Source of the DNA: an uncultured Gammaproteobacteria bacterium
GTDB taxonomy: Bacteria; Pseudomonadota; Gammaproteobacteria; Steroidobacterales; Woeseiaceae
NCBI GenBank assembly: GCA_937899415.1
Contig: CALBPI010000088.1
Coordinates: forward strand, 1 to 63,543
Length of the DNA stretch: 63,543 nucleotides
Direction of reading: 5' to 3'
Position 1 is the stretch's first letter. Every line of letters starts with the position of its first letter. Below, one piece after another: positions 1 through 8,923 of this stretch. The translations under genes were made by a program, and so were the position numbers. The notes under the pieces are model-generated. The model was given only the letters and a program-made list of their open reading frames with translations, was not told where the DNA came from and did not search any database.

Positions 1-1510
1 CACCCGTCGAGCCCTGCGTCGCATTCTCGTACTTGATGCCAACGTCGCTGATCTCAGTCTTCCAGACCTTGACCTTTACAATCGCGTTGCTCGCATCCAG
101 CGTGAACGTCGGTAGATCATCCGTTGAAACACCAGCGAACTCGGCGCCAGCAGCGCGCGCCGTGAATTCGGCTACCGTAGCCGACGTATTGATGCCGCTC
201 TGGTCAGGGTTCGGAATGAACGCAAGAGCCGGGTTGTCGTCGTTCTCAAAGACACCCCAAGTGAAGCCCGTACCGCCAGCCGCGGATTCGAAGTCCAGGG
301 TCGGCAACGTGACAGTGCCTCCACCGCCGCCGCCACCGCCCGAGCAGTCAGCAACCTGCTGAATCTCATCGAAGTAGAAGGTCCAGTTGGTGGGATCATT
401 CTCGGCATCGCCGACGACCGCACCATCAAAAATGAAAGTGATCGCATTGCTCGTGAAGCCGTTGGCAGAAGCGCCAAAGTCGAAGCAAAGCTCTTGCCAC
501 TCGCTGCCACCCGGATGGTTTTCCGCGACCTCGATCCCCGCATTTGGGTCGCCCGTGATGGCGTCCTCGTACTTGAACAGCACGGGCACCGCACGCGGTG
601 ACCAGACCTGCATTGTGAAAGCCGTACCCTGCGTAAAGTCAACGTTTCCTGCGAGTGACAGCGTGCTGCCACCGAAGACCTGGTCAGCGAACTTACGCAT
701 GCGTGCGGTCTGGGCCGTCGTGTTGCTGCCCGATTGATCGGGGTTAGCAATCACATCAGCCTCGCCACCCGCAAAGTTCGCGAACTGATAGGTGGCCGGA
801 TCATCTTCGAAGTCGACGGGGAGCGTCGTGGTCGGCGCACCCGGACAGGAGTCAACCTGCTCAATCGCGTCGAGGTAGAAGGTCCAGTTGTCGGGATCGT
901 TGTCTGCGTCGCCAATGACACCGTTGTCGAAAATCAACGTAATGGAACTGGTCGTGAAACCAGCGGTTGCGCCCGAGAAGTCGAAACACAGCGTCTCCCA
1001 CTCGGCGCTGCCGCTATGCGACTCGACGCGCTCAATACCCAGCGCCGGATCACCCGAAATGGCATCTTCGAACTTGAACGTGAACGGAACAGCGCGTTGC
1101 GACCAGACGCTGACCGTAAAGACCTCACCTGGTGTGAAGTCGACGTTCGTGCCGAGCTGGAATGTGCTGCCGCCAAATGGTTCGGCCGCAAATTTCTGGT
1201 AGCGCGCAACCTGCGGCGTCGGGTTCTCCGCGCTGCAGACGGGGTTCTCAACCACGACCGTGGCGCCGCCGCCAAAGCCCGCGTCCATGCCGAAGTCATA
1301 GCTGGCCGCGAGGTTCTCAAAGAAGACCGGGAATGGCGCGCCATCCCCTTGCGCCGTTGCCGGATCACACAGTGAAGGTGGTGGCGGTGGCGCTGGCGTG
1401 CCCGCAATCGGTTCAGGACCGTCGCCCGTTCCGAAGCAGCCGGCGAGGGCTGCAGAAAAGACGAAGGCGCCAAGAGCGCGCACCGGGCGCATGAAGGAGT
1501 CTGAGTGCAT
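1..1510 (-). CDS. Repeat-domain surface lipoprotein of the glucan locus (3' end outside window)
   Basis: The frame is open from an ATG at 1510-1508 to the window edge, so only about 503 N-terminal codons are visible. The N-terminus is a lipoprotein signal with lipobox LAGC near residue 30, followed by a proline-rich linker. Three homologous domains of about 165 residues follow (DNA roughly 1330-840, 840-345 and 300 to the edge). Shared landmarks are FKFEDAISGDPALGIE and FKYEDAITGDPNAGIE, then WETLCFDF and WQELCFDF, then NWTFYLDAIEQV and NWTFYFDEIQQV. A poly-Gly stretch of about eight residues separates domains 2 and 3. The domains look like beta-sandwich carbohydrate-binding modules; this is inferred from composition and from the GH16 gene 150 bp upstream on the same strand. 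No catalytic motif is visible. It is probably an outer-membrane, glucan-binding partner of the laminarinase. Confidence 0.8.
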   Translation of the reverse strand, partial: MHSDSFMRPVRALGAFVFSAALAGCFGTGDGPEPIAGTPAPPPPPSLCDPATAQGDGAPFPVFFENLAASYDFGMDAGFGGGATVVVENPVCSAENPTPQVARYQKFAAEPFGGSTFQLGTNVDFTPGEVFTVSVWSQRAVPFTFKFEDAISGDPALGIERVESHSGSAEWETLCFDFSGATAGFTTSSITLIFDNGVIGDADNDPDNWTFYLDAIEQVDSCPGAPTTTLPVDFEDDPATYQFANFAGGEADVIANPDQSGSNTTAQTARMRKFADQVFGGSTLSLAGNVDFTQGTAFTMQVWSPRAVPVLFKYEDAITGDPNAGIEVAENHPGGSEWQELCFDFGASANGFTSNAITFIFDGAVVGDAENDPTNWTFYFDEIQQVADCSGGGGGGGGTVTLPTLDFESAAGGTGFTWGVFENDDNPALAFIPNPDQSGINTSATVAEFTARAAGAEFAGVSTDDLPTFTLDASNAIVKVKVWKTEISDVGIKYENATQGSTG

Positions 1511-1660
1511 ATCAGTAATCTCGCGGATCGATTCCCGACAAGCGCACGCTTGCCGATGTCGTTCTATTTGTTATGCAGGCATGTTGCCTGGCGACGGCGC
1601 CGTGCCGTCGGTGAAGCGCGTCTTCGCGCGTTTGCCCTGACCACCTGTCCCTAAGGCGGT

Positions 1661-2632
1661 CTAGGGTTCCCCCGAATAAACGCGTACCCAGTCGACTTCC
1701 ATCGTTGCCGGGAACACGGTAGTCGCGTTCGGCGAACCGGGAAGGTTGCCGCCCACGGCCAAGTTGAAAATGATGTAGAACTGATGGTCGAACGGCGCCG
1801 GGTACGGGCCATTCGTTGAGAACCAGTTGTTCTGAACGGCGTAGAGCACGTCGTCGACATACCAACGCATTTCGTTGGCGTCCCATTCGGTGGCGTAGAC
1901 GTGGAATTCGTCCGTGACACTTGAGGGCACCGTGTAATCGACAGAGGTGAACTGGTTGCCCGGGAATTCGGCGCCGTAGTGGATGGTGCCGAAGACATTG
2001 TTGCCGCCAACGCCGCCTAAATTGACCGCTTCCATGACGTCGATTTCGCCACTGGCGGCCCAAGTGCCGTAGGGGCTGTCCTGGGACAGCAGCCAAAACG
2101 CTGGCCAGAGGCCCTGACCGGCAGGCAGCTTCATGCGCGCCTCGATGCGCCCATAGCGGAATGCGAAGCGGTCTCGCGTGTTAATGCGTGCGGAGGTGTA
2201 GTTGAAGATGCCCGTGTTTTGACCCGCGGGCGCTACGAGCTCTTCTTCGCGCGCCGTGATCTTGAGCATGCCGCCTTCGAGCTGCGCACTGTCTGGCAGG
2301 TAGTACTGCAGCTCGTTGTTGCCCCAACCCGGAATGCCGGCTTCGGTGCCGTCGCCCGTTTCGAAGAACCACTTCGACGTGTCGAATGTTGTCCCGTCGA
2401 ATTCGTCGCTAAACACCAGTGTCAGGCTTTCGCCTGGGTCAACCTCTTCGTTCAATGCGACGGTGAGCGTGGGGTTCGTGCTATTGACGTTCGTCTGTAC
2501 AGGTACAGCGCCCGGAGGGGCGATATTGACGTCTCCGAGCTCTTCGGCCCGATCACTGCCACAGGCAGCCAGCGTAGCCGACACGAAAAGCACCGCGAAT
2601 GGGCGCACCAGCGCGCCCTTTGCCGTTGTCAT
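1661..2632 (-). CDS. GH16 family endo-beta-1,3-glucanase (laminarinase), lipoprotein
   Basis: The 323-residue protein has a lipoprotein signal (lipobox TLAAC, Cys24) and a single GH16 jelly-roll domain from about residue 70 to the end. The signature GEIDVMEAV gives Glu196 (nucleophile), Asp198 and Glu201 (acid/base). The protein closes with the usual VRVY strand. The family hydrolyses internal beta-1,3 (mixed 1,3/1,4) glucan bonds; the neighbouring GH17 and GH3 genes point to laminarin. The ATG at 2632 was chosen because it starts the signal peptide and follows GGGGGGAC; an upstream in-frame ATG (2707) gives no signal. A palindromic operator lies 80 bp upstream, and the repeat-domain lipoprotein follows on the same strand. 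Confidence 0.95.
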   Translation of the reverse strand: MTTAKGALVRPFAVLFVSATLAACGSDRAEELGDVNIAPPGAVPVQTNVNSTNPTLTVALNEEVDPGESLTLVFSDEFDGTTFDTSKWFFETGDGTEAGIPGWGNNELQYYLPDSAQLEGGMLKITAREEELVAPAGQNTGIFNYTSARINTRDRFAFRYGRIEARMKLPAGQGLWPAFWLLSQDSPYGTWAASGEIDVMEAVNLGGVGGNNVFGTIHYGAEFPGNQFTSVDYTVPSSVTDEFHVYATEWDANEMRWYVDDVLYAVQNNWFSTNGPYPAPFDHQFYIIFNLAVGGNLPGSPNATTVFPATMEVDWVRVYSGEP

Positions 2633-2711
2633 GTTCTGTCCCCCCGCCGATGGATGTGTCAGCCGCCCCCTGCGGCCACCCACCTCGACTGGGGGATGGT
2701 TTAACAAACGA

Positions 2712-2725
2712 TGACAGCGTTGTCA
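2712..2725. promoter_or_regulatory. Palindromic operator upstream of the GH16 gene
   Basis: TGACAGCGTTGTCA is an almost perfect 14-bp palindrome with a central CG, as in LacI-family operators. The same core and right flank (TCAATTTnCGCC) recur at 7387-7402 before GH3 and the symporter. On the GH16 coding strand the site begins with TTGACA, a consensus -35 hexamer, so binding would compete with RNA polymerase. The binding protein is not identified; the local LysR is a less natural match than a LacI-type repressor encoded elsewhere. Confidence 0.7.
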
Positions 2726-2799
2726 ATTTTCGCCTTGTGGGAAGGGGGTTGGACGAAAATTGGACGCGCTGGTGCGCGACGCCGGGCGGCGCCGGGGGG

Positions 2800-2988
2800 T
2801 TAGCAGCCAGGCTGCTCCGCGGGTTGCCAGTCGTTCCGGGGCTCGGGACGCGTGACAGCGGGGGGCTTCGGAGCTGCCTTCAGCCGGTCATCGGCCACGA
2901 TGACAGGCGCCATGAATGACGCCATCACGGAATGGCCGCGGAGGCTGAAAGCAAACGGATCGCGCTTGGCTTTTCGTTGCGTTGCCAT
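2800..2988 (-). CDS. Small hypothetical protein (62 aa)
   Basis: A 62-residue reading frame starts at an ATG (2988) preceded by a strong Shine-Dalgarno (AGGAGGA, about 7 nt away), which is the main evidence that it is translated. The N-terminus is basic (MATQRKAKRD), a short hydrophobic patch follows (VMASFMAPVIV), and the C-terminus is rich in proline and charge. There is no clear signal peptide, metal site or known domain. It sits between the LysR gene and the GH16 operator on the same strand. I do not recognise the family; a role in the glucan locus is only suggested by position. Confidence 0.6.
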   Translation of the reverse strand: MATQRKAKRDPFAFSLRGHSVMASFMAPVIVADDRLKAAPKPPAVTRPEPRNDWQPAEQPGC

Positions 2989-3085
2989 GATCAGGGTCCT
3001 CCTGTGTTGGCGGGATCGGAGGGGGGGTTCCTCTCCCACGTCGTCACAGTAAGGACGCCGCAAGGCGATCTCAAACGAGACGTTT

Positions 3086-4003
3086 TCAGCCCCGGGTTGA
3101 GTTTTTCTCAACGGCCTCGCGGAACGATTCGAGGATCCATTCACGCAGCAGACGAACGCCGCGGCGATCTCCCGTGCCCGATTTCCAGACCAGGTAGTAG
3201 GCGCTGCGCATCAGCAATTCTTCCCGAAACAGGCGGACGAGGCTGCCCTCTTCGAACCACAGCTCACCCATGGGCATGGGCACAAGCGCAGCGCCCAAAC
3301 CCCGTTGGGCGGCGCGCACGACCGCGATCATCGAGTCGAACTGCATTGACTGACGTGGCGCCGGTAAGGCGATGTTGGCCGACTCGGACCATTGTGGCCA
3401 TGCCTTGGACAAGGTCTCGTGAACGATCAACGGAAAGTCACTCGAGATACGGCGCTTGGACACCTTGAGGCTGGCTTTGAACTCAGGCGAGCCGGCTGGC
3501 ACGAGTCGCAATGGAAAGAGGCGTTCGTGCTCGAAACCTACAGGGGCCGTACTGAACAACCGCACGGACAAATCGGCGTCAGCGGGGTGCTTTTCGGAAG
3601 CCTCGTCACTGGTGCCCACCCGAATATCGATCTCGGGATGTTGTGCCGTGAAGTCCTTCAGCCTGGGTACGAAATACTCACTCGCAAAGAACGGCTGTAC
3701 AGAGACGCGCACGGTTTCCTGTGCCGCAGCGCCGGTCTCGTATCGCGAGACCACATCATCAACGGCATCAATCAGCGGTGCGAGTTCGTCGAACAAGGAC
3801 TGCCCAGCCTCCGTCAGTGAGACCTCACCGCCACGTCGCCGAAACAGCGCAATCCCGAGCTGTGACTCCAGCGTCTTGATTTGGTGACTGACCGCCGAGG
3901 GCGTGACGAACAGCGCCTCCGCGGCTGCGCGAAAGCTCGCGTAGCGCGCCGCAAGGCAAAAGGTCCTCAGGCCGCGTAACGGTGTGCGTGCCGGTTTGCT
4001 CAC
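3086..4003 (-). CDS. LysR-family transcriptional regulator (GcvA-like)
   Basis: About 305 residues with an N-terminal winged helix-turn-helix typical of LysR (LRTFCLAARYASFRAAAEAL then TPSAVSHQIKTLESQLG) and a C-terminal substrate-binding-like effector domain from about residue 95. Length is normal for the family. The GTG at 4003 is preferred because AGGGA lies 9 nt upstream; a TTG at 4012 would sit against that site. The gene begins 21 bp after the GH17 stop, so it is most likely the last gene of the GH3-GH17-lysR operon. That arrangement, rather than a divergent target, suggests it is co-induced with glucan use. The ligand is unknown. Confidence 0.9.
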   Translation of the reverse strand: MSKPARTPLRGLRTFCLAARYASFRAAAEALFVTPSAVSHQIKTLESQLGIALFRRRGGEVSLTEAGQSLFDELAPLIDAVDDVVSRYETGAAAQETVRVSVQPFFASEYFVPRLKDFTAQHPEIDIRVGTSDEASEKHPADADLSVRLFSTAPVGFEHERLFPLRLVPAGSPEFKASLKVSKRRISSDFPLIVHETLSKAWPQWSESANIALPAPRQSMQFDSMIAVVRAAQRGLGAALVPMPMGELWFEEGSLVRLFREELLMRSAYYLVWKSGTGDRRGVRLLREWILESFREAVEKNSTRG

Positions 4004-4024
4004 GGGTGGCAATCCCTGTGGCGA

Positions 4025-5071
4025 CTAGTCTTCGCGAAAGTACGCTTTGGGCGTGCGGTCAACGAAGAACAAGCCCCAGTGCTTCTCAGCGCCCGTCGGA
4101 TTGTCCGGGTTGCCCTTCCAGGGTTCGTCGAACGCCTCGAAAAAGAAGATCGTGACGTTGGCCTTGGTGGCCCAACCCTCGAGTTCCCGGTAGTAGCGTG
4201 CCTGGTTTGCCTCACTCGCCCGCTCACCGAACTCCGACGCCGTCGTCGCCCAGCCCGCCTCGAGGATGGCGAGATTTGACCCAGGCAATGCGCCGTGCAC
4301 GCGATTCATATTTTCGATTGTGTAGCTTAAGCCCTCATCGATCGGCTTCTCTTCCCAAGCGGGATAGGTGTGCACCCCGACGTAGTCCAGCTCCGCGGCG
4401 AGCGGCTGACCCTCCGCGATCCACCATTCATAGTTTTCAGCGACCGTTACGGGTTGGTCGATTGCGGCTTTCACCTCGCGAACGTAAGCAATCATGCTGT
4501 CGAGCGGCACCATATGATCGGTCCAGTTGACCAGCGCTTCGTTGCCCACGTTGACCGAAACGATAATGTCACTGAACTCTTTCGCCAGCGCGATGCCCTT
4601 CGCAACCTCTTCCACATTTTTCTTGGTATTGGCGGCAAGCTCTGACTCCGGGATCGGCGCGTCGAGCCACGGGCAACCCTCGTGGTTTGAAAACTCAGCA
4701 TTCAGCCATAAGCCCTGCAACACGCGAATAGGCAGGTCGTTGTCGCGAATCAGCTCGAGCGTTGTTCGCGAATTCTCGCCGGCATCGTAGAGACGGATGA
4801 GACCGAACCCATGCTCTACAAGGATGTTCAGGTCTTCGAGGATCTGCTCCGGTGTGGGATTGTTCGCGCCGTTGCCACGATCAGGATGTTGGCCTTCGCG
4901 AAAGCCCGAATAGGCCACAGCCATAACCTGGTCCTGCAGCAATGCTGCAGCATCTTGCTGCAGTTCCGCGGGTTGCGTTGCCACGGGCTTATCCTCTGCC
5001 GAATACCGGCAGCCGGCCAGCACGAGTGCAAGCCCCGTGGTTGCCAGCGCAAGGCGTATTGCTGATGTCAT
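4025..5071 (-). CDS. GH17 family beta-1,3-glucan hydrolase, lipoprotein
   Basis: A 348-residue lipoprotein (lipobox LAGC, Cys21) with a complete GH17 TIM barrel. Family landmarks are IRLYDAG near residue 92, the acid/base glutamate in VGNEAL (Glu178), YVGVHTYP near 230 and the nucleophile in AILEAGW (Glu271), followed by FFFEAFDEPWKG. GH17 enzymes cut beta-1,3-glucan or transfer the products. The ATG at 5071 follows GGAGCAGCAAC. It lies 34 bp behind the GH3 gene and just ahead of the LysR gene. Together with GH16 (endo-acting) and GH3 (exo-acting) it makes a full laminarin degradation set. Confidence 0.93.
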   Translation of the reverse strand: MTSAIRLALATTGLALVLAGCRYSAEDKPVATQPAELQQDAAALLQDQVMAVAYSGFREGQHPDRGNGANNPTPEQILEDLNILVEHGFGLIRLYDAGENSRTTLELIRDNDLPIRVLQGLWLNAEFSNHEGCPWLDAPIPESELAANTKKNVEEVAKGIALAKEFSDIIVSVNVGNEALVNWTDHMVPLDSMIAYVREVKAAIDQPVTVAENYEWWIAEGQPLAAELDYVGVHTYPAWEEKPIDEGLSYTIENMNRVHGALPGSNLAILEAGWATTASEFGERASEANQARYYRELEGWATKANVTIFFFEAFDEPWKGNPDNPTGAEKHWGLFFVDRTPKAYFRED

Positions 5072-5105
5072 GTTGCTGCTCCATCACTAGTCATCCGCCC
5101 AGCGC

Positions 5106-7328
5106 TTATGCCGCTGGGTGCAGGTAAAACCCGCTCTCCAGGTCCGCGTCAGAATCTCCGCCAACCCATAGTTGAAATGCACCAGGCTCCACGCGCCACT
5201 CGTCGTTGCGGTCGTAGAAACCAAGATCCTCGCTGTGCAGCTCGAAATGCACGGTGACGGTTTCGCCGACCCCTATCGAGACGCGCTCGAAGCCTTTGAG
5301 CTCTCGTACTGGTCGCGTCACATTGCCCACCAGGTCGCGCACGTAAAGCTGCGCCACTTCGTCGCCAGCCTGGGCGCCGTGGTTGGTCACGCGCACGGTA
5401 ATGCCGAGGGTCTCGCCCACCGAAAGCGCGTGCCGATCTAGCTGCAGGTCGTGGTAGTGGAACTGGCCATAGGACAGTCCAAAGCCAAATGGAAATTGCG
5501 GGCGGTGGCCTGCATCGAGGTGGTACGCGCTCATGCCCAGCGAAGTCTGAGGCGCGCGCGTGTGTAAGCTGTCGATGTGGGCAACCTGGCCCGGCAATGG
5601 CGGCTTGCCTGTCATCTTGTGGTTGTAATAGATGGGCACCTGCCCGACGACACTTGGAAAAGTGATGGGCAGCTTACCCGAGGGCGACACGTCACCCAGC
5701 AGGACTTCGGTAATCGCGGGGCCGGCCTCGATGCCGGGATGCCAGGCGTACAGCAGCGCATCGAAATCGTTGATGACGTTACTGAGCGTCAGCGGCCGAC
5801 CGGCCAGAATGACACCAACTACCGGCTTGCCCGCGGCACGCACAGCATGCACAAGTTCGCGCTGAGCGCCGGGCAGATCGATGTCCGCGCGACTGTGTGC
5901 CTCGCCCGAAAGGATCGACTCTTCGCCAAGCCCGAGCACAACGACGTCGGCATGGGCCGCCAGTTCACAGGCGGCGGCCATGTCACGGGTGTCCCGCGAG
6001 CGTGAATGCTCGAACACACGGAGATAGCTGAGCTCGATGTCATCGCCAAGTTGTTCGCCGAGTGCCTGGCGCAGCGTCACGCTCAATGACGCGTCGCCGT
6101 CAAAAATCCAGGTACCGAGCTGCTGGTAAGGCGCATCGGCGAGCGGCCCGAGCAAAGCCACGTTTTTTAGTCGGCCACGGTCGAGCGGCAGCAGGTTGTC
6201 GTGGTTCTTCAATAGCACAAGACTCTGACGCGCGGTCTCGCGCGCCGTCGCACGCATGCGCACGGGGTCCGGCGCCGGGAGCGTATCGTTGTCGACAAAC
6301 GGCCGCTCGAACAAACCGAGCAGGCATTTGACGCGAAGCACGTTGGACACGGCCGCATCGAGGAGCGCTTCAGCAATTTGGCCCGACTCAATGAGTTCCT
6401 CGAGATGGTGCGCGTAAGCCTCGCCCTGCATTTCAATGTCGACACCGGCCTCGCAAGCTTCGCGAGCGGCTTCGCGGTCGTCTGCGGTTAGTCCGTGAAT
6501 ACTGAGCTGACGAACCGAGTCCCAGTCGCTCACGACCAGCCCCTCAAACCCCCACTCGTCCCGCAGCACCTGGCGCAGCAGAAAGCGGCTGGCCGTGCAG
6601 GGCATGCCGTCAATTTCGCTGAATGAGGTCATCAAGGAAAGCGCACCGGCCTCAACCGCAGCGCGGAACGGGCGCAGGTGCACGTTACGCAGTTCGTTGC
6701 GCGGCAGGTTGGTCGTGTCGTAGTCACGCCCCGCGTCGACACCACCGTAGCCGGCGAAGTGCTTGGCGCACGCCGCGATGGCCGTTGGCGCCGACGGGTC
6801 ATCGGTCTGGAAGCCTCGCACCATGGCCGCAGCCAGTTCGCTCGCGAGATGCGGGTCTTCGCCCAGGCATTCGGCGACGCGACCCCAGCGCGGGTCGCGC
6901 GTGACATCCATCATCGGCGCGAAGGTCCAGTTGATGCCGGCACGGGCGGCCTCTTCCGCCGCCACGCGGGCGCCGGCAAGCACAAGCTCGGGGTTCCAAG
7001 TCGCTGCCTGCCCCAACGGAATCGGCAATACGTGGCGGAAGCCGTGAATGACGTCACGGCCAATCAGCAGCGGAATGCCAAGGCGGCTTTCCTCCACCGC
7101 AATGCGCTGAAGCTCTTTGACGATGTCTGGATTGGCATTGTTGATCACCGATCCCAAACCGCCCGCACGCAAGCGCTCGCCCAGGTAATCGGGCGGGTAG
7201 CCGTGGCTGCCGTCGAGCTGCACGAGCTGGCCGACCTTTTCGGACCGCGTCATGGATCCGAGCAGTTCTGCCACACGCTCGCGAACGCCAACGGCGCCCG
7301 AAAGCGACGTTTCAAGTGAAGCGCTGAT
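5106..7328 (-). CDS. GH3 family beta-glucosidase, cytoplasmic
   Basis: The first gene of the GH3-GH17-lysR operon encodes a BglX-like GH3 enzyme without a signal peptide. It has an N-terminal barrel with KHFAGYG and the nucleophile aspartate in VVSDWDSV, an alpha/beta domain, and a C-terminal fibronectin-III-like domain ending in FQLWVGGDSD. Counting from the GTG at 7274 it is 722 residues with Asp250 as nucleophile. Typical GH3 sequence (VRERVAELLGSMTRSEKVGQL) continues upstream of that GTG with no ATG, GTG or TTG. A GGGGAC ribosome site lies 5 nt before an in-frame ATC at 7328-7326, giving 740 codons; I take this as the probable start. It presumably releases glucose from oligosaccharides imported by the divergent symporter. 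Confidence 0.9.
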   Translation of the reverse strand: MSASLETSLSGAVGVRERVAELLGSMTRSEKVGQLVQLDGSHGYPPDYLGERLRAGGLGSVINNANPDIVKELQRIAVEESRLGIPLLIGRDVIHGFRHVLPIPLGQAATWNPELVLAGARVAAEEAARAGINWTFAPMMDVTRDPRWGRVAECLGEDPHLASELAAAMVRGFQTDDPSAPTAIAACAKHFAGYGGVDAGRDYDTTNLPRNELRNVHLRPFRAAVEAGALSLMTSFSEIDGMPCTASRFLLRQVLRDEWGFEGLVVSDWDSVRQLSIHGLTADDREAAREACEAGVDIEMQGEAYAHHLEELIESGQIAEALLDAAVSNVLRVKCLLGLFERPFVDNDTLPAPDPVRMRATARETARQSLVLLKNHDNLLPLDRGRLKNVALLGPLADAPYQQLGTWIFDGDASLSVTLRQALGEQLGDDIELSYLRVFEHSRSRDTRDMAAACELAAHADVVVLGLGEESILSGEAHSRADIDLPGAQRELVHAVRAAGKPVVGVILAGRPLTLSNVINDFDALLYAWHPGIEAGPAITEVLLGDVSPSGKLPITFPSVVGQVPIYYNHKMTGKPPLPGQVAHIDSLHTRAPQTSLGMSAYHLDAGHRPQFPFGFGLSYGQFHYHDLQLDRHALSVGETLGITVRVTNHGAQAGDEVAQLYVRDLVGNVTRPVRELKGFERVSIGVGETVTVHFELHSEDLGFYDRNDEWRVEPGAFQLWVGGDSDADLESGFYLHPAA

Positions 7329-7386
7329 GACCTGTCCCCTGTGTCAGCACGCCGAAACGTGCATGACCGACGAGTATGGGCAACGT

Positions 7387-7402
7387 TTGACAGCGCTGTC
7401 AA
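7387..7402. promoter_or_regulatory. Perfect 16-bp palindromic operator between GH3 and the symporter gene
   Basis: TTGACAGCGCTGTCAA reads the same on both strands and matches the site at 2712-2725 in core and right flank. It carries a consensus TTGACA -35 hexamer on each strand, and it lies 58 bp from the symporter ATG and 59 bp from the proposed GH3 start. One bound repressor could therefore close both divergent promoters. On the GH3 side a CATACT -10 candidate lies 18 bp further on. Confidence 0.75.
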
Positions 7403-7459
7403 TTTGCGCCAGTGTGCAGGCGGGGAAAGTTTGCACGCGCGTTGGGGGGACTTCGCGGC

Positions 7460-8914
7460 ATGGCAGAAACTGCACATTACGAAACGGCACCAGAAGACCG
7501 TATTCCACCGCTGAAGAAGTTCATCTACGGCATGGGCGCGTTCGCAAACAACGTGCTTGCCGATGGCATTGGACGCATGATCATTGTGCTCAACCTGGGC
7601 CTGGGCATGAGCCCTACGCTCATGGGCACACTCGGCGCGCTGCCACGATTCATGGACGCGCTCACCGACCCGCTGATGGGGTACATCTCCGACAACACAA
7701 AGTCTCGGTGGGGTCGAAGACGACCTTATATTTTTGTCGGCGCTATTCTTGCGGGCGTGGTATTCGCCTTGATGTGGCAGTTTCCGCGTGGGCAGAGCGA
7801 GTCGTTCTATTTCTGGTTCTTCCTGGGCGGCTCACTGCTGTTCTTCCTGGCCTATACGGTTTACGCCACACCCTGGGTCGCGCTGGGCTATGAGCTCACA
7901 CCCGACTATCACGAACGCACGCGCCTCATGGGCGTGCAGTTCTTTATCGGGAGCACCGTCTACCTGATCTCGCCCTACTTTGGCGCCTTTATGGCCGCTG
8001 ATTTTTTTACGGACCTCGTCGAGGGTGCGTCGTGGCTGGCCATCATTATTGGTCTCTCGGTGATCGCCACAGGGCTTCTGCCAGCGATCTTTCTGCGTGA
8101 ACGGTTCAAACAGGCGGACGATGACGGCGAAGCACGGCCTACCATTGGCCAGGTTCTCGCGGACTTCTTCAAGGGCTTCTGGCAGACGATTAAGTTCGTG
8201 CCGTTCCTAAAGCTCTGCATTGCCACCTTCATGGTGTTCAACGGCTTTATTCTTATCGCCGCATTCCAGTCCTACGTCATCATTTATTACGTGTTTGGCG
8301 GCGATGTCGAAAAGGGCTTCACGTGGGTAGGACACGCAGGCCTTGTGCAGCAACTCTCAGCGCTCGTCATCATCGCACTCATCACGTGGCTTGCGACCAA
8401 AATCGGCAAGCGGCGCGCCTTCTTCTTCGCCGTCGGCATGTCCATTGTCGGCTATGCGCTCAAGTGGTTTTGCTACACGCCTGACAACCTGTGGCTCATG
8501 TTCATTCCGGCGCCGTTCATGGCATTTGGACTCGCTGGCTTGTTTACGCTCGTGCCGTCCATGGTGGCCGACGTCGTTGACCTCGATGAACTCGACACCA
8601 ACGAAAGACGGGAAGGCATGTTTGCGTCCATCTTCTGGTGGGTGGTCAATCTGGGATCATCGGCAGCTATCTTTGGCGGCGGCATCCTGTTGACTGCGAC
8701 CGACTTCAACGTGGAGCTCGAGGGTGCGCAAACGGCCGAGACGATACGCCTGATGCGACTGTTTGACGCATTCATTCCTTGCGTCACATCGGTGATCGCA
8801 ATCTGGGCAATCGCGTCGTTCACCATCACAGAAGAGCGGGCCCACGAGATTCGCGAAGAACTCGAGGCACGTCGTGGTGCTGGCGATAGCGAGCCGGAGC
8901 CTGAGCCGGCCTAA
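7460..8914 (+). CDS. MFS sugar:cation symporter, GPH family (MelB/XynB-like)
   Basis: A 484-residue inner-membrane protein with about 12 hydrophobic segments. The motif SDNTKSRWGRRRPYIFVG in the first cytoplasmic loop (about residue 80) is typical of glycoside-pentoside-hexuronide:cation symporters. A second loop has DELDTNERREGMFAS, also a family landmark. The ATG at 7460 follows GGGGGGAC; the upstream in-frame ATG at 7412 would put an arginine-rich stretch ahead of it. Divergent transcription from the GH3 operon around a shared operator indicates that the substrate is glucose or a beta-1,3-gluco-oligosaccharide. The C-terminus is acidic and repetitive. Confidence 0.92.
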   Translation: MAETAHYETAPEDRIPPLKKFIYGMGAFANNVLADGIGRMIIVLNLGLGMSPTLMGTLGALPRFMDALTDPLMGYISDNTKSRWGRRRPYIFVGAILAGVVFALMWQFPRGQSESFYFWFFLGGSLLFFLAYTVYATPWVALGYELTPDYHERTRLMGVQFFIGSTVYLISPYFGAFMAADFFTDLVEGASWLAIIIGLSVIATGLLPAIFLRERFKQADDDGEARPTIGQVLADFFKGFWQTIKFVPFLKLCIATFMVFNGFILIAAFQSYVIIYYVFGGDVEKGFTWVGHAGLVQQLSALVIIALITWLATKIGKRRAFFFAVGMSIVGYALKWFCYTPDNLWLMFIPAPFMAFGLAGLFTLVPSMVADVVDLDELDTNERREGMFASIFWWVVNLGSSAAIFGGGILLTATDFNVELEGAQTAETIRLMRLFDAFIPCVTSVIAIWAIASFTITEERAHEIREELEARRGAGDSEPEPEPA

Positions 8915-8923
8915 GGCCAGGCG

